Source: Cellulophaga baltica (lineage in GTDB: Bacteria; Bacteroidota; Bacteroidia; Flavobacteriales; Flavobacteriaceae). From it: a stretch of DNA of 64,000 nucleotides. Numbering within the stretch: the stretch's first letter is position 1; the number at the start of each line of letters is the position of its first letter. The position numbers and the translations under genes were made by a program. Location of the stretch: the NCBI RefSeq assembly GCF_018861125.1, contig NZ_JAHKQN010000013.1, positions 305,423 through 369,422 on the forward strand, read 5' to 3'. Of the stretch, positions 1-7,934 are shown in pieces. Below the pieces are notes generated by a model, which saw only the letters and a list, made by a program, of their open reading frames with translations, did no database searches and was not told the DNA's origin.

Positions 1-63
1 CATTTTCCGTTGAAATACACTTTATTTTTTGAGTTTATAATTGTCTTCAATTTTTTGCATAAA

Positions 64-87
64 AAAAAGTTGCCGAAGCAACTTTTT
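64..87 (-). terminator. UUCG-loop terminator after the small secreted protein gene
   Basis: Read on the minus strand this is a perfect 10-bp stem (AAAAAGTTGC paired with GCAACTTTTT) closed by a TTCG tetraloop and ending in a T run. It lies about 50 bases past the stop of the minus-strand gene at 140-442, so it fits an intrinsic terminator for that gene. Confidence 0.75.
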
Positions 88-139
88 AACCAAACTAACC
101 AAAATAATCTATTTAGAAATAGACCCAAAAAAAATTGTT

Positions 140-442
140 TTACATATCAAACCAATTACCGTCCGCATCAACATAAAGTTCAACAACTTCATCTTCCACA
201 AGAAGTTCTAGTTTAAAATTATAATCGTCATTCATGTATGCATTTAATATTGATACATTTGAAAAAGATTGTTCAAAGCTGTTCATGACTGCATCAGGCA
301 AATCATTAAGACCAATCTCATTATATTCTTCAGAAAAAATAGTATCCATTATTCCGTCATGGAAAATTGGTGCCTTGTCATGCGCAGAAATATTTCCTAA
401 ACTTCCTATCGCTAGTGCTGTTGCGTATACTAAACTCTTCAT
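140..442 (-). CDS. Small secreted protein with PepSY-like C-terminal half
   Basis: A 100-residue protein of unknown function. Residues 1-20 look like a signal peptide ending near SA|HD, so the mature protein should be periplasmic or exported. The C-terminal half (LPDAVMNSFEQSF, then a strand-rich segment ending YVDADGNWFDM) resembles the PepSY-like domains common in small secreted Bacteroidota proteins, in which a helix is followed by a beta hairpin; this assignment is from general pattern only. The protein is acidic. It stands alone: the upstream operon ends in two hairpins between 509 and 618, and a strong terminator follows at 64-87. No partner gene suggests a role. Confidence 0.7.
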   Translation of the reverse strand: MKSLVYATALAIGSLGNISAHDKAPIFHDGIMDTIFSEEYNEIGLNDLPDAVMNSFEQSFSNVSILNAYMNDDYNFKLELLVEDEVVELYVDADGNWFDM

Positions 443-508
443 CTTCTTTCTATTTAAATTCTTATTAGTCTAATAGAAATAATAGTGCCAAAAACAAAAC
501 ATCATAGA

Positions 509-543
509 AAAACCCATGTAACACACTGTATTACATGGGTTTT
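509..543 (-). terminator. Second terminator hairpin downstream of the DUF4301 operon
   Basis: A 13-bp perfect stem (AAAACCCATGTAA at 509-521 and TTACATGGGTTTT at 531-543) with a 9-base loop, followed on the minus strand by a T run. It lies beyond the first hairpin at 594-618 and ahead of the next minus-strand gene, so it probably acts as a back-up terminator. Confidence 0.65.
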
Positions 544-593
544 AACTTTATTTGAAAATTTTACAATTGTGTAATTGTATGTATTCTACACAA

Positions 594-618
594 AAAGTGT
601 GTAATTAATACACACTTT
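594..618 (-). terminator. First terminator of the five-gene vitamin/DUF4301 operon
   Basis: The stem AAAGTGTGT / ACACACTTT (594-602 and 610-618) has a 7-base loop. On the minus strand it starts 4 bases after the stop codon at 623 and is followed by a T5 run. Confidence 0.65.
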
Positions 619-622
619 AAAG

Positions 623-2161
623 TTACACTTGGTGTGCAGGTTTCAATAAATCTGTCACAGTTTTAACTGGATTAAAGGTAATTATTGGAACCTCAACAAA
701 AATTGTATTCCAAAATGCCATTGCTCCATTCCATAACCCTGGTAGCTCAAGTGCTTTTAACTCTTTACCATCTTTTGTTTTTTCTGTAATAAAACCTTGC
801 TTCTCATCAACAAAATCTAAAAGGTTATACTTTTCGCCTTTATAATTTTTAACACCACAAATTAAATCAACAGGGTTAAAATGTGTTGCATTACTCATAA
901 TACCAAACTGGTCTTTATTATCTACATCAACCTGAGCAGACTCTATAATTTGTAATGATATTCCGTTGCGGTCATTAATCCAGAAAGGTCCTCCACCCGG
1001 GTCACCTTCATTTTTAACCATTCCGCAAATACGAATAGGCCTGTTTATTTTTTCTTTTAAGGTTGTAATTTTATCGGCAACTGCTGCACTATCAAAACTT
1101 TCATCAAATTTCACATTCAATTCTTTTTCTGTGAACAATTTTATTTCAGCTATAAGAGAATCGTCAAGCGTTGTTGCACTCTCTAAAGTTTTTGCATAAC
1201 CAAAAGCCTTTTCTTGAACCTTTAAGAGTAAACCTGCTAATACTTTTTTACTATCAGCTACTTCATTTATATGCGCATCTTTAATTACATTATCAATGTT
1301 TTTAATAAATATAACATCAACGTCTTGTTCATTTAGATTCTCAATTAATGCCCCGTGACCTCCTGGACGGAACAATAATGAACCATCAGGGTTTCTAAAC
1401 AAATCATTTTCTAAAGTTACAGCGATAGTATCTGTTGATGGTTTTTGAAATGAGTAACTTACATTAAATGATGTGTTGGTACTTGCAGAAACTCGTTCTT
1501 TAATTTTGTCAAATTCTGCATTAAACATATCGCCATGTTGTTCAGAGATTGTAAAATGAAGGTTTGCCTCTTTATTTGTACTTGCATATAAAGCCGCTTC
1601 TTTTAAGTGCTCTTCAAAAGGCGTAGCTGCAAAATCACCATAGTTATGAAATGGTAATAAGCCTTTAGGGTAAAAGCCATAATTTAAACCCGTATCGCGC
1701 AACATATCTTCAATAAATAAGTAAAGTTCTTCACCTTTTGTAGTTGCTTTACCTTTTATTCTTTTTTCTATTATTTCATAGAATGGTAAATCTTTCATAC
1801 CATCTAAAAATGTCTTTACGGCTTTATCTTCTGTACGCGAAAAATAATCTTCAATACTTTCTTCTTTAGGATTGTATTTATCTAAAAAACTAAAAAAAGC
1901 TTTAAACATTCTTGATGCTGCACCTGAAGCAGGAACAAATTTAAGTAACGTTAAACCTTTTTTAGAGTTTTCAAAATTATCAACTAGCTCCTTTTCCTCG
2001 TCGTCAGAAAATTTAGAAATACCTTCAGCTACAATAGCAGCTTTATCTAAATTTACAAACGGAATACCTTCTTTAAAAGATTCTATTTGTCCTAATACTT
2101 TATCTTTTGCTATTCCTTTAGAGACTAATTGTTGATTGTCTTTCTCTGAAAATGTGATCAT
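623..2161 (-). CDS. DUF4301 family protein with UDP-sugar pyrophosphorylase-like motifs
   Basis: A 512-residue soluble protein with no signal peptide, recognised as DUF4301. I have no characterised function for this family. Residues 77-87 (PASGAASRMFK) resemble the nucleotide-binding glycine loop of sugar nucleotidyltransferases. Residues 265-276 (RPGGHGALIENL) match the PPGHG segment of UDP-glucose and UDP-GlcNAc pyrophosphorylases, and residues 283-292 (VIFIKNIDNV) match their N-x-DN strand. A nucleotidyltransferase-type GT-A fold is therefore my inference. The start overlaps the stop of the NadR-like gene by 4 bases (ATGA), making it the last gene of a translationally coupled operon that also holds pnuC-like and phosphopantetheinyl transferase genes. 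Substrate unknown. Confidence 0.85.
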   Translation of the reverse strand: MITFSEKDNQQLVSKGIAKDKVLGQIESFKEGIPFVNLDKAAIVAEGISKFSDDEEKELVDNFENSKKGLTLLKFVPASGAASRMFKAFFSFLDKYNPKEESIEDYFSRTEDKAVKTFLDGMKDLPFYEIIEKRIKGKATTKGEELYLFIEDMLRDTGLNYGFYPKGLLPFHNYGDFAATPFEEHLKEAALYASTNKEANLHFTISEQHGDMFNAEFDKIKERVSASTNTSFNVSYSFQKPSTDTIAVTLENDLFRNPDGSLLFRPGGHGALIENLNEQDVDVIFIKNIDNVIKDAHINEVADSKKVLAGLLLKVQEKAFGYAKTLESATTLDDSLIAEIKLFTEKELNVKFDESFDSAAVADKITTLKEKINRPIRICGMVKNEGDPGGGPFWINDRNGISLQIIESAQVDVDNKDQFGIMSNATHFNPVDLICGVKNYKGEKYNLLDFVDEKQGFITEKTKDGKELKALELPGLWNGAMAFWNTIFVEVPIITFNPVKTVTDLLKPAHQV

Positions 2162-2721
2162 GAATTCAATAGTTTGTTTATATGGTTAATAGCTGTTTTT
2201 AGTCTAGTTTTTTTGTCGCCTTTTAAAAGTACATAGTTTCTATCATATTTATCTAAAGTATCTTTAAAATACTGAAACATTTTTTCTCTTTCAAGAGGCT
2301 TATCTCGAAGATCATCGGCCTCCCAAGGAACATCAATGTAAGTTAGAAAATATAAATCATATGTATTTTCAAGAGCATATTTTTCTAGCGTAGGATCGCA
2401 ATGTCCTATATAATAAGCTTCCGAATATACTTTGGTTTCCAATAAATCAGTATCGCAAATCAAAATTTTATTAGCTTTTTTGGCTAATTTATTTTCAAGC
2501 TTCATTTGGCCTTCCGCAATTGGCAATAAATCATGCGGCTCACATGTTTTACGCTCTTCATTCCATTTATCTTGCAAATACTCTCTGGCATATTCTGGTG
2601 CCCAAACGGAATTATAGTGCCTAGCTAATTGTTCTGATAACGTTGTTTTGCCAGTAGATTCTGGCCCAAACATAACTACTTTTAGTATGTCTGAGGGTTC
2701 TTGTTTATATTTTTCTTCCAT
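2158..2721 (-). CDS. NadR-type nicotinamide riboside kinase-like ATPase
   Basis: A 187-residue cytoplasmic P-loop protein. The Walker A motif GPESTGKT is at residues 19-26, and the following YAREYL segment and the late DLRDKPLER segment are typical of the C-terminal kinase domain of NadR, which phosphorylates nicotinamide riboside to NMN. The N-terminal NadR domains (repressor and NMN adenylyltransferase) are absent, so this is a stand-alone kinase-like domain. The gene overlaps the transporter gene upstream by 40 bases and the DUF4301 gene downstream by 4, consistent with coupled uptake and phosphorylation of an imported riboside. Because a thiamine-binding-type protein is in the same operon, a thiamine-related substrate cannot be excluded. 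Confidence 0.85.
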   Translation of the reverse strand: MEEKYKQEPSDILKVVMFGPESTGKTTLSEQLARHYNSVWAPEYAREYLQDKWNEERKTCEPHDLLPIAEGQMKLENKLAKKANKILICDTDLLETKVYSEAYYIGHCDPTLEKYALENTYDLYFLTYIDVPWEADDLRDKPLEREKMFQYFKDTLDKYDRNYVLLKGDKKTRLKTAINHINKLLNS

Positions 2722-3314
2722 GCGAAGTAGCCAAATATGGCAATGAAGGTGAATATTAAATATTGAAAACTCGTAAATGTAAAGCCCTTATAAAAATACA
2801 AAGGAACTGAAATTATATCGCCTATAATCCAATATAACCAATTTTCAACTTTTCTCTTAGCCATAAGCCACATTCCAACAAAAAATATAGCAGTAGTTAT
2901 AGTATCAACATAAGCAGTCCAACTTGTCCACTTATCAAAAATTTGATATATCACAAATACAAATAATATGGTTGAAAAGAATATAGTTATTGATATTTTA
3001 TGTTCTTTTTTTGTAGTGTATGATATTGGAGTAGTATGCTCCCCATCAACTTTTTTAGTCCAGATATACCAACCATAAACACTCATTATAAAATAATAAG
3101 CATTAATCATCATATCACCCAGCAAACCCCAAACAAGTAATAAATACACAAATATTGATGTGCTTATCATTCCCGTAGGATAAACCCAAATATTATTCTG
3201 TTTAGAAAACAAAACAGATAAGAAGCCAAAAATTACGGCTATAACTTCAAGAACAATAAAATGTGTTTCGTACTCGTAATATTGTTCAAATAGAAAATCA
3301 AAAATGGGGCTCAT
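2682..3314 (-). CDS. pnuC: PnuC family nicotinamide riboside or thiamine transporter
   Basis: A 210-residue inner-membrane protein with about seven hydrophobic segments. It carries PnuC-family signatures: NAYYFIMSVYGWYIWTKK in the middle and ENWLYWIIGDIISVPLYFY near the C terminus. PnuC proteins are SWEET-like facilitators that take up nicotinamide riboside and are driven by intracellular phosphorylation; PnuT members carry thiamine. The neighbouring NadR-like kinase supports nicotinamide riboside, while the gene just upstream (3298-3558), a thiamine-binding-type protein, supports thiamine. It overlaps that gene by 17 bases and the kinase gene by 40. The family is clear; the substrate is not settled by sequence. 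Confidence 0.88.
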   Translation of the reverse strand: MSPIFDFLFEQYYEYETHFIVLEVIAVIFGFLSVLFSKQNNIWVYPTGMISTSIFVYLLLVWGLLGDMMINAYYFIMSVYGWYIWTKKVDGEHTTPISYTTKKEHKISITIFFSTILFVFVIYQIFDKWTSWTAYVDTITTAIFFVGMWLMAKRKVENWLYWIIGDIISVPLYFYKGFTFTSFQYLIFTFIAIFGYFAWKKNINKNPQTY

Positions 3315-3558
3315 AATCGCTTCTGTCTGATTTTACAATTTTCATATACAATAAACCTTTATCCATAAGCTCAAAAGCTTCTTTAATTTCGGTTTGCAAA
3401 ACTCCCATTACTTGATCATAATCACCATAAACTTGAGTACTTAAAGGGTTTTCTAAAACTGTTAAACCAGATGCTCTCATTTTTTTTATAAACTGAATAA
3501 TCACAGGCTCAAAAGTGTCTTGTAATGGAGATAAAGTAAGTTCTACGGAAATGTTCAT
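3298..3558 (-). CDS. Thiamine-binding (YkoF/MTH1187-type) small protein
   Basis: An 86-residue protein starting at the ATG at 3558; a longer frame begins at 3594, but the MNISVELTLSPL start fits the family better and leaves an 11-base gap after the phosphopantetheinyl transferase gene. The MNISVELTLSPL beginning, the GLTVLENPLSTQVYGDYDQVM segment (shown here only as family likeness) and the short ferredoxin-like alpha/beta layout match MTH1187/YkoF proteins, some of which bind thiamine or hydroxymethylpyrimidine. It overlaps the PnuC-type transporter gene by 17 bases, so a role in sensing or buffering the imported vitamin is plausible. Confidence 0.75.
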   Translation of the reverse strand: MNISVELTLSPLQDTFEPVIIQFIKKMRASGLTVLENPLSTQVYGDYDQVMGVLQTEIKEAFELMDKGLLYMKIVKSDRSDYEPHF

Positions 3559-3569
3559 TTTTATTTTAA

Positions 3570-4202
3570 TTATAGTTTTACGGAATACACACAAGTATAT
3601 CCTTCAAATTCTAAATAATCTACTGAGTATGATGAGTTTTTACCTTGGTACATAATTTCAGCAATAGATTCTGAATCTTGTAAATCAAATTCTTTCACAT
3701 CAATATGCTGTAAAAAACTCAAGCCTTTTTCAGAGTATATTTTATACAAAGCCTCTTTTGCTCCCCATACAATAGTTAGTTTTCGTATGACAGCATCAGC
3801 ATTTGCAAGCGTTCTATACTCTTGGGGTTGTGTAAATTTGTGAGCGATTTTCAATATTTTCTCTCGCTGCAATTCAATATCAATACCAACCTCATCATTA
3901 TCGGCTACAATAATACCGGTAAAATCGTGTGAGTGTGTTATTGATATGTGTTTACCATCTTTTAGATGTGGTTTACCGTTTACATCATAATACAAATCGT
4001 GATCAACATAACCAGCTTCAGCCATTAAATGCCTTATACTTAAAAAACCTTTTCTGTGTTGTTCAGATTTCATGCCCAACATACGTTGTTGGCAAATAGG
4101 AGTTAAAACAATACCTGTGGCTAGTTCTTTTTCAGTTTCAGAAACCTTCCATATATAAACTGTTATACTAGGTGTTACCGTAATTGTTTTGTAAAGAGCC
4201 AT
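3570..4202 (-). CDS. 4'-phosphopantetheinyl transferase superfamily protein
   Basis: A 210-residue cytoplasmic enzyme expected to move 4'-phosphopantetheine from CoA to a serine of acyl or peptidyl carrier proteins. It has the Sfp-type motifs KHISITHS (84-91), GIDIE (106-110, magnesium-binding acids) and WGAKEALYK (146-154). Its length is close to Sfp-type enzymes and longer than AcpS. It is the first gene of the minus-strand operon that continues into the thiamine-binding, PnuC, kinase and DUF4301 genes. Its 5' end overlaps the -33 region of the divergent ahcY promoter, so transcription of the two units may interfere. The carrier-protein target is not evident here. Confidence 0.9.
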   Translation of the reverse strand: MALYKTITVTPSITVYIWKVSETEKELATGIVLTPICQQRMLGMKSEQHRKGFLSIRHLMAEAGYVDHDLYYDVNGKPHLKDGKHISITHSHDFTGIIVADNDEVGIDIELQREKILKIAHKFTQPQEYRTLANADAVIRKLTIVWGAKEALYKIYSEKGLSFLQHIDVKEFDLQDSESIAEIMYQGKNSSYSVDYLEFEGYTCVYSVKL

Positions 4203-4218
4203 TGCTTTAGTACCTTTG
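4188..4218 (+). promoter_or_regulatory. Canonical Bacteroidota promoter of ahcY
   Basis: TTTG at 4188-4191 is separated by 19 bases from TACCTTTG at 4211-4218, matching the Bacteroidota sigma-A consensus TTTG-N19-TAnnTTTG. It points to ahcY, whose ATG is 58 bases further on, and its -33 part lies inside the first codons of the divergent phosphopantetheinyl transferase gene. Confidence 0.8.
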
Positions 4219-4276
4219 CAACCACTAAAAGAGTGATTTTAATTGCTATATAACGAAAGTAAAAATAAAAAAGGAT

Positions 4277-5593
4277 ATGAGCACTAAAACTGTTTCCTAT
4301 GTACCTTATAAAGTTAAAGATATTGCTTTAGCTGATTGGGGAAGAAAAGAAATTGACCTAGCTGAGGCTGAAATGCCAGGTTTAATGTCATTAAGAGAAG
4401 AATACAAAGACGAACAGCCTTTAAAAGGTGCTCGTATTGCAGGTTGTTTACACATGACTATTCAAACTGCTGTACTTATTGAAACTTTAGTTGCCCTTGG
4501 TGCTGAAGTTACATGGAGTTCTTGTAACATTTTCTCTACACAAGATCAAGCTGCTGCTGCTATTGCCGCTGCAGGTGTTCCTGTTTACGCTTGGAAAGGC
4601 TTAAATGAAGAAGAATTTGATTGGTGTATTGAACAAACATTGTTTTTCGGTGAAGATCGTAAGCCATTAAATATGATTTTAGATGATGGTGGTGATTTAA
4701 CTAATATGGTTTTAGATAAATACCCTGAACTTGCAAAAGACATCAAAGGTTTATCTGAAGAAACTACAACTGGTGTTCACAGATTATATGAAAGAATGAA
4801 AAATGGTACGCTACCAATGCCTGCTATTAACGTAAATGATTCTGTTACTAAATCTAAATTTGATAACAAATACGGTTGTCGTGAAAGTGCTGTTGATGCT
4901 ATTAGAAGAGCTACAGATACTATGTTAGCTGGTAAAAGAGTTGTTGTTTGTGGTTATGGTGATGTTGGTAAAGGTACTGCTGCTTCTTTTAAAGGTGCAG
5001 GTTCTATCGTAACAGTAACTGAAATTGATCCTATTTGTGCTTTACAAGCTGCAATGGATGGTTTTGAAGTTAAAAAATTAGAAACTGTTATTGGTAATGC
5101 TGATGTTGTAATTACAACTACTGGTAATAAGGATATTATTCGTGGTGAGCACTTTAAAGCAATGAGAGATAAAGTGATTGTTTGTAATATTGGTCACTTT
5201 GATAATGAGATTGATATTGCTTGGTTAAACGAAAACTATGGTGATACTAAAGATGAAATTAAACCACAAGTAGATAAATATACTATTGATGGTACTGATA
5301 TTGTTCTTTTAGCTGAAGGACGTTTGGTAAACTTAGGTTGTGCTACTGGCCACCCAAGCTTTGTAATGAGTAACTCTTTTACAAATCAAACTTTAGCACA
5401 AATAGAGCTTTGGAACTACAGTGATAAATATAAAAACGAAGTATACATGTTACCTAAGCATTTAGATGAAAAGGTAGCTAAATTACACCTTGAACGTTTA
5501 GGTGTTGAGCTTACGGAATTAAAACCAGAGCAAGCTTCTTACATTGGTGTTACGGTTGAAGGACCTTTTAAACCTGAGTATTACAGATACTAG
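4277..5593 (+). CDS. ahcY: Adenosylhomocysteinase
   Basis: A 438-residue cytosolic NAD-dependent enzyme that hydrolyses S-adenosylhomocysteine to adenosine and homocysteine, removing the product inhibitor of methyltransferases. The family is unmistakable: [16 protein letters not shown] near the N terminus, the NAD-binding [10 protein letters not shown] segment in the middle, [11 protein letters not shown], and the C-terminal PFKPEYYRY tail whose Lys and Tyr reach the NAD site of the partner subunit. The length is normal for the bacterial enzyme. It has its own canonical promoter at 4188-4218 and a strong terminator at 5622-5655, so it is a single-gene transcription unit. Confidence 0.98.
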   Translation: MSTKTVSYVPYKVKDIALADWGRKEIDLAEAEMPGLMSLREEYKDEQPLKGARIAGCLHMTIQTAVLIETLVALGAEVTWSSCNIFSTQDQAAAAIAAAGVPVYAWKGLNEEEFDWCIEQTLFFGEDRKPLNMILDDGGDLTNMVLDKYPELAKDIKGLSEETTTGVHRLYERMKNGTLPMPAINVNDSVTKSKFDNKYGCRESAVDAIRRATDTMLAGKRVVVCGYGDVGKGTAASFKGAGSIVTVTEIDPICALQAAMDGFEVKKLETVIGNADVVITTTGNKDIIRGEHFKAMRDKVIVCNIGHFDNEIDIAWLNENYGDTKDEIKPQVDKYTIDGTDIVLLAEGRLVNLGCATGHPSFVMSNSFTNQTLAQIELWNYSDKYKNEVYMLPKHLDEKVAKLHLERLGVELTELKPEQASYIGVTVEGPFKPEYYRY

Positions 5594-5621
5594 TTTTAAA
5601 ATATCAAAATAGAATTATTTC

Positions 5622-5655
5622 AAAATCCTTATTTTTAATTTAAATAAGGATTTTT
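5622..5655 (+). terminator. Terminator of ahcY
   Basis: The inverted repeat AAAATCCTTATTT (5622-5634) / AAATAAGGATTTT (5642-5654) is followed by T residues, 28 bases after the ahcY stop codon. Confidence 0.8.
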
Positions 5656-5682
5656 AGTTTTTTAAAACCCCAAATAAAATTG

Positions 5683-6786
5683 ATGAATATACTTTTAACA
5701 GGCGCAACAGGAACTTTAGGCTCTAGAGTTTTATTTTCATTAATAGAACAACGCTTTGATACTATTAAACACATATACCTTCCTGTTCGTAAAAAAGCGA
5801 CACTTACACCTGAAAATCGAATACACAATATCCTATCAAGTGAGTTTGCCCCTAATTTTATTAAAAAAAATGTTACCGAAATAGCTGCTAAAATTACAGT
5901 TATTAATGCAACTAATTTTTTAAATCCAACTAGCTATTTAAATGGTATTAAAATTGATTTTTTTATTCACTCCGCTGGCTTTGTAAACCTATCTACAGAC
6001 CCAAATGCGAAGCATGAAATATTTAAAGAGAACCTACAGTTTACTAAAAATATTTTTAATGCTTTTTATGAACACATTATAAAATTCGTATATATAAGCA
6101 CTGCATTTGCTGCAGGAAACATTGGAGGGCTAATACAAAACGACTATACAAAAATAACAGGTGACAATTACCGCAATCATTACGAAGCATCAAAACATGC
6201 ATCAGAAAAATTTTTAATTGAAGCTGGAAAAGAAAAAAATATTCCAATTCAAATTTTAAGACCTAGCGTTCTTGGCGGTAATATTACAGATAGTCCTAAT
6301 TATTTTATATCAAAATACATGGTCTTTTATCTGTTTGCAAAGTTTTTTAATAATACCTCTTCAAATGACAAGGTAAGAATAACCACAACGGCAAATACTG
6401 GTTTAAATATAATACCAACAGATTACGCCGCTCAGGTGATTGCAAAAGTAATTTCTACAGATATTGAACAATTAAACATTGTTCATTCTACTGAAACGAA
6501 TATGATGAAAGGCATTACCAAAATTTTAGATGCAGTTGAATACACAAACTTCTCATTTACGGAAGATTTGATAAATACCTCTACAGGGTTTGCATCAAAA
6601 CTAGAAGCTTTTTATTATGAAACTATAGGTGTGCATTTACACCCATACATGACCTCAAAGCCCAATGAGTGGGATACAGCACTTTTAGAAAGCATTTTAC
6701 CAATACCCGATTACAACTTGGAAGATTACTTAACTGAAACCGTTGCTTTTGCGAAAAATAAAAAGTTTAGAAACCAAAAATGGTAA
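5683..6786 (+). CDS. Extended SDR / thioester-reductase-like NAD(P)-dependent oxidoreductase
   Basis: A 367-residue cytoplasmic protein. I chose the ATG at 5683; a TTG directly before it at 5680 would add one residue. The Rossmann motif GATGTLG is at residues 7-13, a VSTAF-like segment (YISTAFAAG) lies in the middle, and the catalytic YEASK follows (Y-x3-K). This arrangement is typical of extended short-chain dehydrogenases related to male-sterility or thioester reductase domains, which reduce fatty acyl or carrier-bound thioesters, but some relatives act on sugars. The start lies 28 bases past the ahcY terminator and a bidirectional terminator follows, so it is probably monocistronic. Its substrate cannot be read from the sequence. 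Confidence 0.85.
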   Translation: MNILLTGATGTLGSRVLFSLIEQRFDTIKHIYLPVRKKATLTPENRIHNILSSEFAPNFIKKNVTEIAAKITVINATNFLNPTSYLNGIKIDFFIHSAGFVNLSTDPNAKHEIFKENLQFTKNIFNAFYEHIIKFVYISTAFAAGNIGGLIQNDYTKITGDNYRNHYEASKHASEKFLIEAGKEKNIPIQILRPSVLGGNITDSPNYFISKYMVFYLFAKFFNNTSSNDKVRITTTANTGLNIIPTDYAAQVIAKVISTDIEQLNIVHSTETNMMKGITKILDAVEYTNFSFTEDLINTSTGFASKLEAFYYETIGVHLHPYMTSKPNEWDTALLESILPIPDYNLEDYLTETVAFAKNKKFRNQKW

Positions 6787-6787
6787 C

Positions 6788-6824
6788 AAAAAAAGGGTTG
6801 ACATTTTATCTGTCAACCTTTTTT
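6788..6824. terminator. Bidirectional terminator between the SDR gene and the phytase gene
   Basis: GGTTGACA (6796-6803) pairs with TGTCAACC (6811-6818), flanked by an A run on the left and a T6 run on the right. It sits between two converging genes and can terminate transcription on both strands. Confidence 0.8.
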
Positions 6825-6842
6825 AATTATTAAGTATTTTAT

Positions 6843-7865
6843 CTACTTCTCAATTCCTAATTTAGCTAAATCATAGAAAAAGAAATCTTTTTCATCATTC
6901 ATTGCTACAAATAATCCATTTTTAAACGTGTCATTTAAAGACACTGTTACTACATCACAACCATCAGTTTCTAATGTAGATAAGTTAACTGCTTTTATAA
7001 ACTCATTAGTAGTTCTTGAAAAAACATTAAATTGTCCTTTTTGTTGATCAGAAACAATCACATAACCCGTACCATCTTCGAAGCGCGCTATGGCAATACC
7101 TTCAATATCTTCTTGAAAAAGCTCTGAACCAAACAAACCAACCTCTTCGTCTCCCATTTCTGGCTCTGCATAATATTTTCGCACACCAAATTGTTCGTCA
7201 GAATAATACACAAAACCTAATTCAGCATCTACAGCTATAGCTTCAATTTCTTTTTTACCACTAAATTTTCCAAATTTTCTAACCAGTGTAGAATGAACTA
7301 TTCCCGTAGTGTCCGTATCAATTTTATATTGATATAAATATCCATTTTCAGGACCTACTTTACGACCCACTATTGCATAAAGCACATCTGTTTTTGGCGA
7401 CTTATATAAGCTAATTCCCATAGGAAATGTGAATTTAGGATTGGTTTCATCTTCAAAAACTTTAAACCCACCATTATCTAAAGGATTCATATCTGGAACA
7501 GAAAACATTCTAATTTGATTTTTTTCTCGCTCAGTGAATAAAATAACATCTGTTTTAGTAGAATCATTTAATTGAAAACCATAAGCTAAATCAACGTTAT
7601 TAGGTCTTTTTATGTTTCTTATCGTTTTTTCTTCAAGAATTTTTCCATCTAAATCAAAAGCATAAATAGCTCCATTTGTTTCTTTATCTGTACCAAAGAC
7701 TATACTTTTTGATGCATCTGTTGGATTGATCCAAATTGCAGGATCATCAGTATCATTTAGTGTTTTTTCAGTTTTTACATCTGGAGCAATTGCTGGTAAT
7801 TTATCTGTTTTACAAGATGTTATAAATGCAATTGGAAATAAACTGTATAAAAGAATTTTTTTCAT
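6843..7865 (-). CDS. Lipoprotein beta-propeller phytase (3-phytase)
   Basis: A 340-residue lipoprotein: the signal peptide ends in the lipobox ITSC with Cys18. It has the conserved blocks of beta-propeller phytases, calcium-dependent enzymes that release phosphate from phytate: DDPAIW (40-45), RPNNVDLAYGF (87-97), YYSDEQFGV (220-228), DIEGIAI (253-259) and VSDQQKGQF (271-279). The length fits the family. It lies 69 bases downstream of a TonB-dependent receptor gene on the same strand, a pairing often seen for this phytase class in aquatic bacteria, so the receptor may import phytate or its products. Expected location is the outer membrane or cell surface. Confidence 0.93.
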   Translation of the reverse strand: MKKILLYSLFPIAFITSCKTDKLPAIAPDVKTEKTLNDTDDPAIWINPTDASKSIVFGTDKETNGAIYAFDLDGKILEEKTIRNIKRPNNVDLAYGFQLNDSTKTDVILFTEREKNQIRMFSVPDMNPLDNGGFKVFEDETNPKFTFPMGISLYKSPKTDVLYAIVGRKVGPENGYLYQYKIDTDTTGIVHSTLVRKFGKFSGKKEIEAIAVDAELGFVYYSDEQFGVRKYYAEPEMGDEEVGLFGSELFQEDIEGIAIARFEDGTGYVIVSDQQKGQFNVFSRTTNEFIKAVNLSTLETDGCDVVTVSLNDTFKNGLFVAMNDEKDFFFYDLAKLGIEK

Positions 7866-7934
7866 TTGTTATATTTTATAAACGTAAGACTTCTCAAATT
7901 AAGAGGTATCTCTTTTAATTTTTATATTGATTTA

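Noticed and set aside
10..216. Plus-strand open frame of 68 codons at the left edge
   Set aside because: It runs through the terminator of the minus-strand gene and overlaps that gene's 3' end; its composition follows AT-rich noncoding sequence.
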